A stretch of DNA of 53,894 nt from Tetragenococcus halophilus subsp. flandriensis (GCF_030161475.1 NZ_BSUG01000076.1:1-53894); one strand, 5' to 3'. Positions 41,782 through 53,530 are shown, counted from the first letter of the stretch. The notes: generated by a model not told the origin, from the letters alone. Numbers and translations are program-made.

Positions 41782-42315
41782 CTAAGTTTCAGTTGCTGTC
41801 GATTTAGTTCTCCTAGATAAAAATGCATAAATTCTTTCAGTAACCACTCCTCTAATAAAAGTAATGATAATACCAGCTATTAAATAACGAAGCGCTAGTT
41901 CACTTTGGCTTCCCACTTGAGAAAATCCTTGAGCCACGCCTAAAAATACAAATAGTTCCGCTGCATTGGCATGTGGAAATAACCCAACTATAGGGTGAAC
42001 CATAGACACTGTCGAGTCGTAATAAGCCGGTTTATGTTCTTCTTTTAAAAAACGACCAAATGTGTAACACATTGGATTTGTCAAGAAAAAAACAGCTAAA
42101 AACGGAATAATTGTATAGCGTAAAATGGCAAATTTTGTCCATTTTTGCATCACACCAAAAACTCGCTCTTCCCCAATAATTTTGATTAAAGCGGTTACAA
42201 ACAATATAAGAGTAACCAAGAGAGGGATAATATCCGTCACATATCCTACAAATACATCTCCACCCTCTTCAAATATGCCTATAAAGTGTTCCGCTAAATT
42301 AACTAAAAAGTCCAT
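41782..42315 (-). CDS. PTS glucitol-family EIIC, second locus
   Basis: About 177 aa, four helices, with an amphipathic start LVNLAEHFIGIFEEGGDVF, then FLTNPMCYTFGRFLKEEHKP and GLFPHANAAELFVFLGVAQG, parallel to GutC. The frame opens with ATG 42321, but that codon is only about one base from the SD AGGAG. ATG 42315 has proper spacing and is preferred. About 170 bp separate it from the SAF-domain gene upstream; a short hairpin with TCCTATT/AATAGGA arms lies in that gap near 42390, without a T-run. Confidence 0.9.
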   Translation of the reverse strand: MDFLVNLAEHFIGIFEEGGDVFVGYVTDIIPLLVTLILFVTALIKIIGEERVFGVMQKWTKFAILRYTIIPFLAVFFLTNPMCYTFGRFLKEEHKPAYYDSTVSMVHPIVGLFPHANAAELFVFLGVAQGFSQVGSQSELALRYLIAGIIITFIRGVVTERIYAFLSRRTKSTATET

Positions 42316-42482
42316 GAACATTCTCCTATCTAATTAATCTTTTTAATGACCATATTCTTGTTTCAATACTCTATATTTTAGTTCCTCATTTTCCTATTGG
42401 ATATTAAAATAGGAGAAAGGGAAAATTAAAAGTTTAAAAAAATTTTACAGAACTATATTTTATTATTAGCACTTTTTAATTG

Positions 42483-43730
42483 TTAAGCAAATGTTTCATC
42501 TTGTAATTTACGTAGACGATATACGGTTGTATTTTGATCCAATTCGATATCATCATAAGTTAAAAAGGTACCATCTTTAATATCCCTTTTAGCCACTGAA
42601 GCTCCTCCGACAAGACCAACTGGCAGATTATTATTTTCCTTCATCGCTTGATGTGTTTCTATAACGCCACGAACACTATATCCACCAATACCATCAATTG
42701 TTTCTCCAGCTTTAATGTCTCTTTTAGCCACAGCTACAGTTTCTGAAATAGGCGCACCTAGTGGAACAATAGCATGATCATGTTCTAAAACAGCTCTTGC
42801 GATTGTTAATGGTGTTTCTAAACTAGCCAGGTGGAACGGACGATATAAAATATGATGATCGCGTTCCCCCTTTTTCATTAAATAATTTAACTCATTTTGG
42901 ACACCTTCATTTTGCCCTTTTACAATACAAAAGATGCCAGGTGCAATACCATCTACATACTCAACAACACCAAAGTTATCTAACACGCCGCCATCTTTTT
43001 TCAAATCTAGCTTAGTGATGGTTTCATCTAAATCTGCCGCAACACCATGCATTCCAACAGTATCTGGCACATAACCAATTGCATTTGATAGTAAATTCAT
43101 CTCTGCCATTGTTTTTGTCCCATCTTGAAAAGCCGCCAACATATGGCTACTCATTTTTTTCTGGTCTGCTTCATCTTGGGCAGTTGTTGGGTTAGCGCTT
43201 ACTTTCAGTGGATTATTTTTTCCTTTCCCAGCAACCAATACTTCCATCCCCATACTTTTAGCAAATTCAAACATTTGCGTTGTTACTGCCGGTTCATCTC
43301 CATCTGACCCAGTGTAAACTAGACCAGCGGAATCATATAATTTCTTCATAATAGGCCCAATTGTAATATCAATTTCCACATTAAGTAGTACCAAATGTTT
43401 TTGTGCGATTAATGTTTCCAATGAAATCTTAGCGCCCACTTCTGGAACTCCAGTAGCATCCACAATGATCTCTACTTTATCCGAATGAATAATTTCTTTA
43501 AAGTCTTTACTTTTTAAAACATCTACTTTTTTAGAAGCGCTTGCATTATAAGCCTGAGCTGCTCTACTAGCTGCTTCAATATTTATATCACTTATGCCAG
43601 CTACGATCATTCCTGGAATCGTGGCTATTTGGGACACCATTCCAAAACCCATTTGTCCTGCACCAATTACACCTACTCGAATCGGATTTCCTTCTTTTTC
43701 TCGTTGCAACAATTCACCATACATCGTCAT
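42483..43730 (-). CDS. NAD(P)-dependent oxidoreductase with C-terminal SAF domain (COG4091-like)
   Basis: A 415-aa protein resembling predicted homoserine-dehydrogenase-like oxidoreductases. The N-terminal Rossmann fold has RVGVIGAGQMGFGMVSQIA near residue 18, followed by ADATGVPEVGAK-type catalytic-domain segments (VDATGVPEVG) and GSDGDEPAVTTQ. The C-terminal SAF domain is seen in AVAKRDIKAGETIDGIGGYS and VAKRDIKDGTFLTYDD. The family is poorly characterised. Its position as first gene before a glucitol-type PTS, with two more dehydrogenases downstream, suggests a step in an alditol or branched-sugar pathway. It is not the amino-acid biosynthetic Hom. SD GGAGG precedes ATG 43730. Confidence 0.82.
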   Translation of the reverse strand: MTMYGELLQREKEGNPIRVGVIGAGQMGFGMVSQIATIPGMIVAGISDINIEAASRAAQAYNASASKKVDVLKSKDFKEIIHSDKVEIIVDATGVPEVGAKISLETLIAQKHLVLLNVEIDITIGPIMKKLYDSAGLVYTGSDGDEPAVTTQMFEFAKSMGMEVLVAGKGKNNPLKVSANPTTAQDEADQKKMSSHMLAAFQDGTKTMAEMNLLSNAIGYVPDTVGMHGVAADLDETITKLDLKKDGGVLDNFGVVEYVDGIAPGIFCIVKGQNEGVQNELNYLMKKGERDHHILYRPFHLASLETPLTIARAVLEHDHAIVPLGAPISETVAVAKRDIKAGETIDGIGGYSVRGVIETHQAMKENNNLPVGLVGGASVAKRDIKDGTFLTYDDIELDQNTTVYRLRKLQDETFA

Positions 43731-43746
43731 TACTTTTCCTCCTTTT

Positions 43747-43844
43747 TGTCATTTGACAATTAATATGTCATTTGTTTGATATACTTGTATTTTGACATTA
43801 AATAAATCATTTGTCAATAGTTTGTGAAATTTAAATTTCACAAA
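43747..43844. promoter_or_regulatory. promoter region of the second glucitol locus with repeated TGTCA/TGACA motifs and a 24-bp palindrome
   Basis: In 70 bp upstream of the SAF-domain gene the motif TTTGTCA or its complement TGACAAA occurs as an inverted pair (TTGTCA/TGACAA, 43747-43760), then as ATGTCATTTG, TTTGACATT and CATTTGTCAA. Directly beyond lies a perfect 24-bp palindrome with arms TTTGTGAAATTT (43821-43844). On the minus strand TTGACA (43811-43816) could be a -35. The repeats are candidate operators of the SorC-type regulator. Confidence 0.55.
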
Positions 43845-43849
43845 AATTT

Positions 43850-43900
43850 AGAGCAGCAAGCCAAATAATTGTCTTTTGGCTTGCTGCTCTAATCTTTTTT
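43850..43900 (+). terminator. strong terminator hairpin
   Basis: The 16-bp perfect stem AGAGCAGCAAGCCAAA/TTTGGCTTGCTGCTCT has a 9-nt loop followed by AATCTTTTTT on plus and ATTTTT on minus. It insulates the second glucitol operon from the upstream side and lies 47 bp from the IS end. Confidence 0.8.
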
Positions 43901-43946
43901 CACATTTTTTAAGGTTAACTTTGTCTTTTCTAGCTTATAGTTGCTC

Positions 43947-45330
43947 TCACTAGTGGTGCATTAATATAATCAGAATATTCAGATTTTATTTTTTTCTAAA
44001 AATGTCAAAAAAATCAAATGCTTACGCAAGGGATGACTTTTCCAGAAAAAAATTTTGGTTATTTATCTGAATCCGAAACAACAACGACACTTTCTATCCC
44101 ATCAAGTAGGAACAAGTAACGCCAGCCATTTTTCAAATGGTTGGAAAAGCAGATATTTCAATAGACGTTTGATTTGAAAAGGCGTTTTCTTACTTCCTGT
44201 TACCACTTTGATTAAATACGTAAGTAAACTGGCAATCATAGCGAGGATGATTTGATTCGTTACCCCTTTTTCACTGCGTGAAAATAGCTTTTTAATCGTC
44301 ATATGTTGCTTGATGTGCTTAAAAAATAATTCAATTTGCCATCTCGCTTTGTACATTTCGGCCACTTCTTGAGCGGTCACATCAAAACGGTTGGTGATAA
44401 AGCGTAATTGTTTTCCTTTTTCATCTCGAATCGTTACTAAGCGAAAGGGGAAGTTAAATAAACCTGAGTACCTAACACCACCATTTGGTCATTCAAAATG
44501 TTTTCACTCTGAGAAGTATCATAGGTTTCTCTGACATGAATCTTGGCGTTTTTCTTGACTCGACTCACGAAGAAAAAACCGTTGGCTTCCATTTCGTCCA
44601 AACGCTCATAATCAATATACCCCCGGTCAAAGATATAAGTCGCTTCCGATTGATTGACAAAAACTTCTAAGTGCTTATCATCGTGTTCAACCGCATTTGT
44701 GATTTCAAATTGGTCCGGATAAAAGTGATCTTTATCCATAAAGCAGAGCTTTAAATGTCATTTGATCCCTGCTTTGGTTTGGCGAAAGTCTGCCCAAGGA
44801 TACCGAGTGGTATTCAATGAAAACGTAGAAGAATCAACGAGATAGAGCGCGTTTTTCTTTGTAACTGGCGTTTTTGATCGAACTTTCTCCAGTAGTTGCG
44901 CGAAAATGGCCCACAAAATTTCGTCGTCCATCTGTGCAAGCACACGTGAAAGTTGCGAATGACTAATCGAATCTAACGCCATGGTACTTTGTAGCTCAGG
45001 AGAGACGAACGATGTATCCATCTCCCGCAAACTTGCTCGTTCATTGTCGATCCCATAGAGAAAAACTTTAAGGAATTGTTCAAAACTCAATTTTTTGTGA
45101 TATTTCTCGGCTTGAAAAATCTTTTCACGAATAGAAAAAGGTAATTCTTTTAAATTTATGGCCGAAAACCATTTATTAAAAGCTGAAATTGTTTTATACT
45201 TATCCATATTGCGTTCCTTTGTATTGGTCTTGGATAAGTCATCCAAGTTCAGTATAAAGGATTTTTTTATGGATGGAAATAGCGTGAAACTTCATAGAAA
45301 ATTTCAAAATGTTTCATGCACCACTAGTGA
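43947..45330 (-). mobile_element. IS4-family insertion sequence, decayed
   Basis: A 1384-bp element bounded by perfect 15-bp inverted repeats TCACTAGTGGTGCAT (43947-43961 and, inverted, 45316-45330). It holds one transposase reading frame broken twice. I find no clear target-site duplication next to the repeats, so it is old, rearranged, or the true ends are a few bases off. It sits between two terminators and interrupts no gene. Confidence 0.88.
44102..45207 (-). pseudogene. IS4-family transposase, disrupted by a nonsense codon and a frameshift
   Basis: The reading frame begins at ATG 45207 (MDKYKTISAFNKWFSA; an upstream ATG at 45246 is less likely) and shows a DDE transposase: first Asp in LYLVDSSTFSL, second in YIFDRGYIDYERL, and the IS4 signature Y-(2)-R-(3)-E-(6)-K in YKARWQIELFFKHIK. 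Two lesions break it. An in-frame TGA at 44758-44760 probably arose from CGA (Arg). A one-base loss lies in the run of four G on plus at 44448-44451; one more base restores LTSPFRLVTIRDEKG. It is therefore not expressed as a full protein. Other copies in the genome could still move it in trans through the intact ends. Confidence 0.9.
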
Positions 45331-45352
45331 TTCTACTTTAGAGTTATAACAA

Positions 45353-45400
45353 AGTGGACTTCTTCTTAAATAGCTAATTTTATTCAAGAAGAAGTCCACT
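45353..45400. terminator. terminator of the bgl-ula operon
   Basis: The perfect 15-bp stem AGTGGACTTCTTCTT/AAGAAGAAGTCCACT has an 18-nt A/T loop and lies 26 bp after the UlaF stop codon and just outside the IS end. The T-tract is modest (TTTGTTAT on minus). Confidence 0.75.
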
Positions 45401-45426
45401 ATTTTAAAAATAAAAAGTATCAACTC

Positions 45427-46140
45427 TTAACTTTGACCATAGTACGCATTTTCACCATGTTTACGATAATAGTGTTTATCTAACAAATATTTGTCGATTG
45501 GATCGATGTTTGTTTTCAATTCCTCTGTCCCTAATGCCATTGTAGCTACCTCATCTAACACAACACTATTTTGTACAGCCACTTCTGTATTTTTCCCCCA
45601 AACAAACGGACCATGTCCATACACAATAACTGCTGGACATGCCAAGGGATCTATATTTCTGTCGCGAAACGTTTCCACAATTACATTCCCTGTTTCTAAC
45701 TCATAAGCTCGCTCGATTTCTGTTTGAGTTAGTTGTCTTGTACATGGAACCGGGCCATAAAAAGTATCCGCATGCGTAGTACCATAAGCAGGTATATCCC
45801 GTCTAGCTTGTGCCCACTTTACAGCATTTGTTGAATGGGTATGCACAATGGCATTGACTCCTTCAAAGTTCTGGTACAAAACAGCATGTGTAACTATATC
45901 GGATGAAGGGTTTAAACTGTTCTCTTTTATAGGTGCTCCTTGTAAATCTGTAACTACCATATCTTCAACTCGCATCGTATCATATGAAACACCACTGGGT
46001 TTAATTACAATAACACCAAGTTCTCTATTTACTTCACTAACATTCCCCCAAGTTAGTTTAATCAAATCTTCTTTAGGTAAAGCAAGATTTGCATTAAAGA
46101 CACGTTGTTTCATATCAGCAATGTACTGCTCTTTATTCAC
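45427..46140 (-). CDS. ulaF: L-ribulose-5-phosphate 4-epimerase (UlaF/AraD family)
   Basis: A 237-aa class II aldolase-type epimerase that interconverts L-ribulose-5-P and D-xylulose-5-P, feeding the phosphoketolase or pentose-phosphate route. Typical segments are LTWGNVSEVNRELGVIVIKP, KPSGVSYDTMR, the zinc ligands in VHTHSTNAVKWAQ, AYGTTHADTFYGPVPC, and HGPFVWGKN. The length equals AraD/UlaF/SgbE. It is the last gene of the operon, overlapping UlaE by 8 bp. Together with UlaD and UlaE it forms the complete 3-keto-L-gulonate-6-P to xylulose-5-P branch. Confidence 0.93.
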   Translation of the reverse strand: MNKEQYIADMKQRVFNANLALPKEDLIKLTWGNVSEVNRELGVIVIKPSGVSYDTMRVEDMVVTDLQGAPIKENSLNPSSDIVTHAVLYQNFEGVNAIVHTHSTNAVKWAQARRDIPAYGTTHADTFYGPVPCTRQLTQTEIERAYELETGNVIVETFRDRNIDPLACPAVIVYGHGPFVWGKNTEVAVQNSVVLDEVATMALGTEELKTNIDPIDKYLLDKHYYRKHGENAYYGQS

Positions 46141-46990
46141 AATACCCCACCTCCCTTAACTTTGGCATAATAACTTGTTTGGCACGTTCAATTTCTTCTT
46201 TAGGTTGAACACTTATTTCACTCCACATTTCGATCACGAAAGGACCGTTAAAATTTAAGCGCTTTAATGTTTGGAAACACCCCATAAAATCAACACATCC
46301 CTCTCCAAAGGGAACACCTTTAAATTTACCTGGAAAATCGGACGTTACTGCAAGTGTATCCTTAATATGAATTTGCGAAATTTCGTTAATCCCCTTTTCC
46401 AATTCATAGCCGATATCATTTGTTGGCCATGCTGACAGATTCCCTAAATCTGGATAAACTTGTAAGTAAGGAGATGGGATTTGCTGTTTAATTTGTTTAA
46501 ATTTTGTAATGGAGTTAATGAAAGAGTCATCCATAATTTCGACTGATAGAGCAACCCCTTTGGCTGACGCCATAGTTACTGCTGCTTGTAGATTTTCAAT
46601 AAAGTATTCACGACTGTGCACAGATTTTTCTTCATAATACACGTCATAGCCAGCTAATTGAATACAACGCACACCGAGATCTAATGCTAGATCAATAGCC
46701 TTTTGTATGATTATCATGGCATTGTTCCTTGTCTTTGGATTTTTTGATCCAAAAGGAAAACGTCGATGGCCACTCAAGCAAATCGACAAGATTTTTACAT
46801 CCGTTTCATAAATCGCGTCAACTACTTCTTTACGTTCATTTTTTGTCCAATCCAAACGCGCTAAGCGTTCATCAGTTTCATCAATTGACATTTCCACAAA
46901 ATCAAAACCTAGTTCTTTAGCGAAGAGAAGTCGTTCTTTCCAAGTAATATCTTTTGGGATAGCTTTTTCATAGATTCCAATTGAACTCAT
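46133..46990 (-). CDS. ulaE: L-ribulose-5-phosphate 3-epimerase (UlaE/SgbU family)
   Basis: A 285-aa TIM barrel of the xylose-isomerase-like type. It converts L-xylulose-5-P to L-ribulose-5-P. The segments IGIYEKAIPKDITWKERLLF, GFDFVEMSIDETDERLARLD, ICLSGHRRFPFGS, YPDLGNLSAWPTND and FKGVPFGEGCVDF are hallmarks of UlaE/SgbU. It starts about 6 bp after the UlaD stop and overlaps UlaF by 8 bp. Confidence 0.94.
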   Translation of the reverse strand: MSSIGIYEKAIPKDITWKERLLFAKELGFDFVEMSIDETDERLARLDWTKNERKEVVDAIYETDVKILSICLSGHRRFPFGSKNPKTRNNAMIIIQKAIDLALDLGVRCIQLAGYDVYYEEKSVHSREYFIENLQAAVTMASAKGVALSVEIMDDSFINSITKFKQIKQQIPSPYLQVYPDLGNLSAWPTNDIGYELEKGINEISQIHIKDTLAVTSDFPGKFKGVPFGEGCVDFMGCFQTLKRLNFNGPFVIEMWSEISVQPKEEIERAKQVIMPKLREVGYCE

Positions 46991-46996
46991 TGGAAA

Positions 46997-47638
46997 TTAC
47001 CCCCAAATTCTTTTAATTTCATTTTTAAAGTCTAAAGCGGCTTGTTTAGGACTTTCCGTCTGAGTAATCCCTCTACCGGTGATAAATGTATACACATCAA
47101 CACCTTCAAACAATTTCAAAGTATCTATATTCAATCCTCCAGTAATAGACACACGGAATCCCATGTCAACCAATTTTTGGACCTTTTTAAGATCTTTTTC
47201 TCCCCAAGTTTCGCCGGCTAATAATGCATCGCGGCTTTGATGATAAATCACTTGCGAAATACCTGCATCTAACCATTGTTGTGCTTGTACATAAGTCCAG
47301 TCACCATATAGTTCTACTTGGATTTCGTCAATTTCTTTTGCTGCTGCTTTCATCGTTGGAATGGTCGCAGAGCAAATACAAGTCATCCAATTAGCACCTG
47401 CTTCTTTACAATTTTTTGCTACTGTACTACCTGCATCTGCGCATTTAGGATCTGCTACAATAGTTTTTTCAGGATAAAGTGCTCTAAAACACTCTACAGG
47501 TTGTTTTCCTTCTTGCAATAATAAAATAGTTCCTACTTCTAAAATATCTACAATTTCTCCGATAGATTTAATATCTGCCAACGCACTAGGTAAATCTTTA
47601 TGGTCACAAGCGATTTGTAAATTTGGTCTAGTCATCAT
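46997..47638 (-). CDS. ulaD: 3-keto-L-gulonate-6-phosphate decarboxylase (UlaD type; HPS-related)
   Basis: A 213-aa orotidine-decarboxylase-fold protein. It decarboxylates 3-keto-L-gulonate-6-P to L-xylulose-5-P. Against hexulose-6-P synthase the UlaD-like features are the block QVIYHQSRDALLAGETWGEKD (close to the E. coli UlaD sequence), DPKCADAGSTVAKNC and VYTFITGRGIT. The two families are close and UlaD has slight HPS activity, so with the isomerase gene just upstream a synthase role is an alternative. It starts at ATG 47638 behind AAGGAG. The 96 bp before it may hold a weak internal promoter. Confidence 0.88.
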   Translation of the reverse strand: MMTRPNLQIACDHKDLPSALADIKSIGEIVDILEVGTILLLQEGKQPVECFRALYPEKTIVADPKCADAGSTVAKNCKEAGANWMTCICSATIPTMKAAAKEIDEIQVELYGDWTYVQAQQWLDAGISQVIYHQSRDALLAGETWGEKDLKKVQKLVDMGFRVSITGGLNIDTLKLFEGVDVYTFITGRGITQTESPKQAALDFKNEIKRIWG

Positions 47639-47734
47639 TTTTATACTCCTTAAATATACTATAAAATTGTAGTACTATTAACGACGTTGGATGCTCAACA
47701 TTGTAACTTTATGATTTTAATTGTTTAAAAACTA

Positions 47735-48271
47735 TTATTCGATATTTGAATGCATTGTTTTTGCAAAATCGTTTGTTGTACCATCCCTGTGTGCGAGCCC
47801 TAAGGTTAAAGCATCTAAAACAATATGAACTGATTGATCAAAAAGACTACTTAAAAGTTGTATTGATGTATTTTCTTTGTCTTTTCTAGAAGCTCCCGGT
47901 ACACAAATAGTCATATTAGCCAAAAAAGAGAGCGGCGAATCATTCGTAGTGGAAACTGCAATGGTGGTTGCTCCTAATCCCTTTGCTTTTTCTGCAACAT
48001 GTAATATTTGCTTAGTAGTTCCGCTACCTGATAAAGCAATTAACACATCTCCTTCTCTCATCGCAGGTGTATTCGTCTCTCCAACAATATAAACTTTATA
48101 GCCAATATGCATTAACCGCATACCAAAACCTTTTCCTTGAAGTGCACTTCTTCCTGCTCCAGTAATAAATATTCGTTTATCTTTTGTAATGTATCCAGCC
48201 GCATTTTCTAAATCATGAACCTGTACATTATTCAAAACGTTTGCAATTTCTTCTAATATTTCATTTAACAT
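47735..48271 (-). CDS. 6-phospho-3-hexuloisomerase-like SIS protein (HxlB family)
   Basis: A 178-aa sugar isomerase domain protein. TGAGRSALQGKGFGMRLMHI and the SGSGTTKQILHVAEKAKGLG phosphate loop match HxlB, which turns 3-hexulose-6-P into fructose-6-P. The C-terminal HSNIE is also family-like. Some HxlB-like proteins lie in ula-type operons next to UlaD without a proven function. The frame opens at ATG 48289, overlapping the kinase stop. ATG 48271 has an SD (AAAGG) about ten bases away and is preferred. Confidence 0.84.
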   Translation of the reverse strand: MLNEILEEIANVLNNVQVHDLENAAGYITKDKRIFITGAGRSALQGKGFGMRLMHIGYKVYIVGETNTPAMREGDVLIALSGSGTTKQILHVAEKAKGLGATTIAVSTTNDSPLSFLANMTICVPGASRKDKENTSIQLLSSLFDQSVHIVLDALTLGLAHRDGTTNDFAKTMHSNIE

Positions 48272-48272
48272 A

Positions 48273-49226
48273 CTATTCGTACCTTTCATTATTTGCTATA
48301 AAACTTTCAAGTATCTCTTCGGTCGGATATCCTTCATTATCACCCGGAACAGTAACTGCCAACGCACCAATTGCAGCTCCTCTTATAGCAGAAGTTATCC
48401 AATCTGTTTGTTTCATTATCCCTGACAAAACGCCGACTGCAAAACCATCACCAGCACCTACTGTATCAATAACATCGTCCACTATAAAACCTGGAATTTT
48501 CCCATTCACATTTTTATTTTTTATATATGCCCCTTCTGGACCGAGTTTTACAATGACTGTATCTACACCCTGATAAAGATAAAAATCAGCAACTCCTTCT
48601 GCTGTTTCTTCTCCCGTCAAAATTTGTCCTTCTTTTAGTCCAGGCAAAACGATATCTGAGTCAGAAGCTAAACGGTTAATATTATAAATCATTTTTTCTT
48701 CATTTTCCCATAGTTGCGGGCGTAAATTTGGGTCAAATGTAATTAAACTTCCATGTTGACGACCAGTCTTCATTAAGTACCTTGCAGAATTATAATTATT
48801 TTGTGATAAAGAAACAAACACACCAGTTAAATGAATCAGTGTTACATCTGTATAATCGATTTTATCCAAAAATTCCAACTTAAAATTAGAACCAGCTGAT
48901 TTTTTCCTTAAATATCCAAATCTAGGATTTCCTTTTGAAACTTTTGATTTCAATTGGAAAGCAGTATTTTCAGTTTCTGAATAGCTGATATAATCAGTAC
49001 TAATATTTTCTTCTGATAATTCTTGCTCAACATATCTTGCAAATATATCATTACCTAAACGAGATATATAACCTACTTCAAAACCTAGTCTAGCCATTCC
49101 TTTTGCGCAATTTATTTCTGCTCCAGCTAAATAACGTTTAAACAATTTCACGTGTTCTAAAGAAACATCTTCTTCAAGAGAAGCTATTCCATATAAAGGT
49201 TCACCAATTGTAAGAAATTTCCCCAT
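48273..49226 (-). CDS. PfkB-family carbohydrate kinase (KdgK-like)
   Basis: About 317 aa of the ribokinase/PfkB family. The N-terminal LTIGEPLYGIASLEED and the two-glycine AGAEINCAKGMARLG region bind sugar, FDPNLRPQLW is typical of the 2-keto-3-deoxygluconate/fructose branch, and the C-terminal DTVGAGDGFAVGVLSG carries the catalytic Asp and the anion hole. It would phosphorylate a free (non-PTS) sugar or keto-acid in the cytoplasm, most simply the aglycone released by the glucosidase. The frame extends to 49271 inside the glucosidase gene, but ATG 49226, one base after the glucosidase stop, is the likely start. Confidence 0.87.
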   Translation of the reverse strand: MGKFLTIGEPLYGIASLEEDVSLEHVKLFKRYLAGAEINCAKGMARLGFEVGYISRLGNDIFARYVEQELSEENISTDYISYSETENTAFQLKSKVSKGNPRFGYLRKKSAGSNFKLEFLDKIDYTDVTLIHLTGVFVSLSQNNYNSARYLMKTGRQHGSLITFDPNLRPQLWENEEKMIYNINRLASDSDIVLPGLKEGQILTGEETAEGVADFYLYQGVDTVIVKLGPEGAYIKNKNVNGKIPGFIVDDVIDTVGAGDGFAVGVLSGIMKQTDWITSAIRGAAIGALAVTVPGDNEGYPTEEILESFIANNERYE

Positions 49227-49227
49227 T

Positions 49228-52506
<3,279 letters not shown>

Positions 52507-52507
<1 letters not shown>

Positions 52508-53367
52508 TATTCTTTCTTCTCCCTAGATATCAATTTGTTAATATGCAAACTTAAGTAAAAAACATCTTCTTTTGAAACCTCTACTTTGTATTCATAATCA
52601 ACTAACGTTTTTATCTTTAATGCGCACTGAAAAGATTCCTCATATCTTTCTACTATTATATTATACATATCTTTATCCAATGGATTTGGTGTAACCGTGT
52701 TATATCCTTCAATTACTTTTTGTGCAAAAAAATCTAAATGACGAATAAAACGATAATATTCGATAGAGTCTTCATCAATTTCTTCTTTTAAACTATAATT
52801 AACTACACTTAATATCTTACGAACCAATAAGGTAATTGAGGCAATATCATTCATATATTTAGTATTAGATGGAAAAGATGCATTAATGAAGTGCATAGCT
52901 ATAAAACCAGCTTCCTCATTAGGCAACTTAACCCCTAAGCGGTCATTTATTAAATGTACTGCGTAAGTTCCTACCTTATACTCTTGTGGATATATTTTTT
53001 TTAAATCCCAACTTAGTGGGTTAATGATAGGAAAATTTGAATTATATCTTTTAATCACTTCATTAATATGATCAGTTAATGTTAAATACACGCTATCATT
53101 TAGGTTCTTGTCTATTATATTTTCACCATATTCAATTACTTCTTTAGAAACCAGAAGTATCTCTTCAGACATTTCTGTAAAGGCTTTTAAAAGAGACTTT
53201 GATAAAGTACCGTCTGTAAGTATAAATAATTTATCGACATCTTTTTCTCCTATATACCCTCCTTTTTTCCGGTTAAAACCTATACCGTTTTTAATAACGA
53301 CCGTTTCTTGTCCGCTATCCATACGTGCTAAAACAGCGTTATTGTTTAAAATATTGACTATATACAT
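52507..53367 (-). CDS. licT: transcription antiterminator, BglG/LicT family
   Basis: A 286-aa regulator. The N-terminal RNA-binding CAT domain (1-55) has IVNILNNNAVLARM and KNGIGFNRKKGGYI, followed by two PTS regulation domains (about 65-170 and 175-285). The PRD histidines are visible in LTDHINEVIKRYN and NEEAGFIAMHFINA. Dephosphorylated by sugar transport through BglP, it binds the leader RNA and prevents termination. It is first in its own operon, behind that same leader. Start ATG 53367 has GGGAGG upstream. Confidence 0.95.
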
Positions 53368-53408
53368 GCGACGCGCACCTCCCTATTTAAAAATAACCAA
53401 CAAAAAAA

Positions 53409-53456
53409 GGGCAACACCAAATAGGCTGAAATTTTCAACCTATTTTGGTATTGCCC
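53409..53456 (-). terminator. leader terminator of the licT-bglP-ula operon
   Basis: The long imperfect stem GGGCAATACCAAAATAGGTT/AGCCTATTTGGTGTTGCCC is followed by seven T on the minus strand (53402-53408), about 35 bp before the licT start codon. Its 5' arm overlaps the RAT, so the two structures exclude each other, as in other BglG-type systems. Confidence 0.85.
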
Positions 53457-53482
53457 AACGTAAACAATGTCGGTTACAAGCC
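53447..53482 (-). promoter_or_regulatory. ribonucleic antiterminator (RAT) for the BglG/LicT protein
   Basis: On the minus strand GGCTTGTAACCGAC, an apical loop, then GTTGGGCAATACC. It resembles LicT/SacY targets (GG.TTGTTAC..., ...GGGCAA.ACC) with an inner CCGAC/GTTGG stem, but at 36 nucleotides it is longer than the usual 29-30 and has GTAAC where GTTAC is common. Protein binding here would block formation of the terminator. Confidence 0.72.
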
Positions 53483-53501
53483 AATATTAAATCTAAAAGT
53501 A

Positions 53502-53530
53502 ATGTTAATACACCGCTTTCAATTTGTCAA
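53502..53530 (-). promoter_or_regulatory. promoter of the licT-bglP-ula operon with cre-like site in the spacer
   Basis: TTGACA (53525-53530), a 17-bp spacer and TAACAT (53502-53507). The spacer contains TTGAAAGCGGTGTATT (53507-53522), a cre site with one mismatch, so CcpA would compete with RNA polymerase. Transcription should start about 130 bp before licT. Confidence 0.75.

Noticed and set aside
42483-43730. Biosynthetic homoserine dehydrogenase
   Set aside because: The SAF domain, the lack of an ACT domain and the PTS context point to a catabolic, COG4091-like protein.
43930-45345. Target-site duplication around the IS4 element
   Set aside because: Flanks directly outside the 15-bp inverted repeats show no shared 8-13 bp direct repeat.
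46997-48271. Calling ulaD/hxlB a ribulose-monophosphate formaldehyde pathway
   Set aside because: The decarboxylase reads as UlaD type and is followed by ulaE and ulaF, which favours keto-gulonate use; kept only as an alternative.
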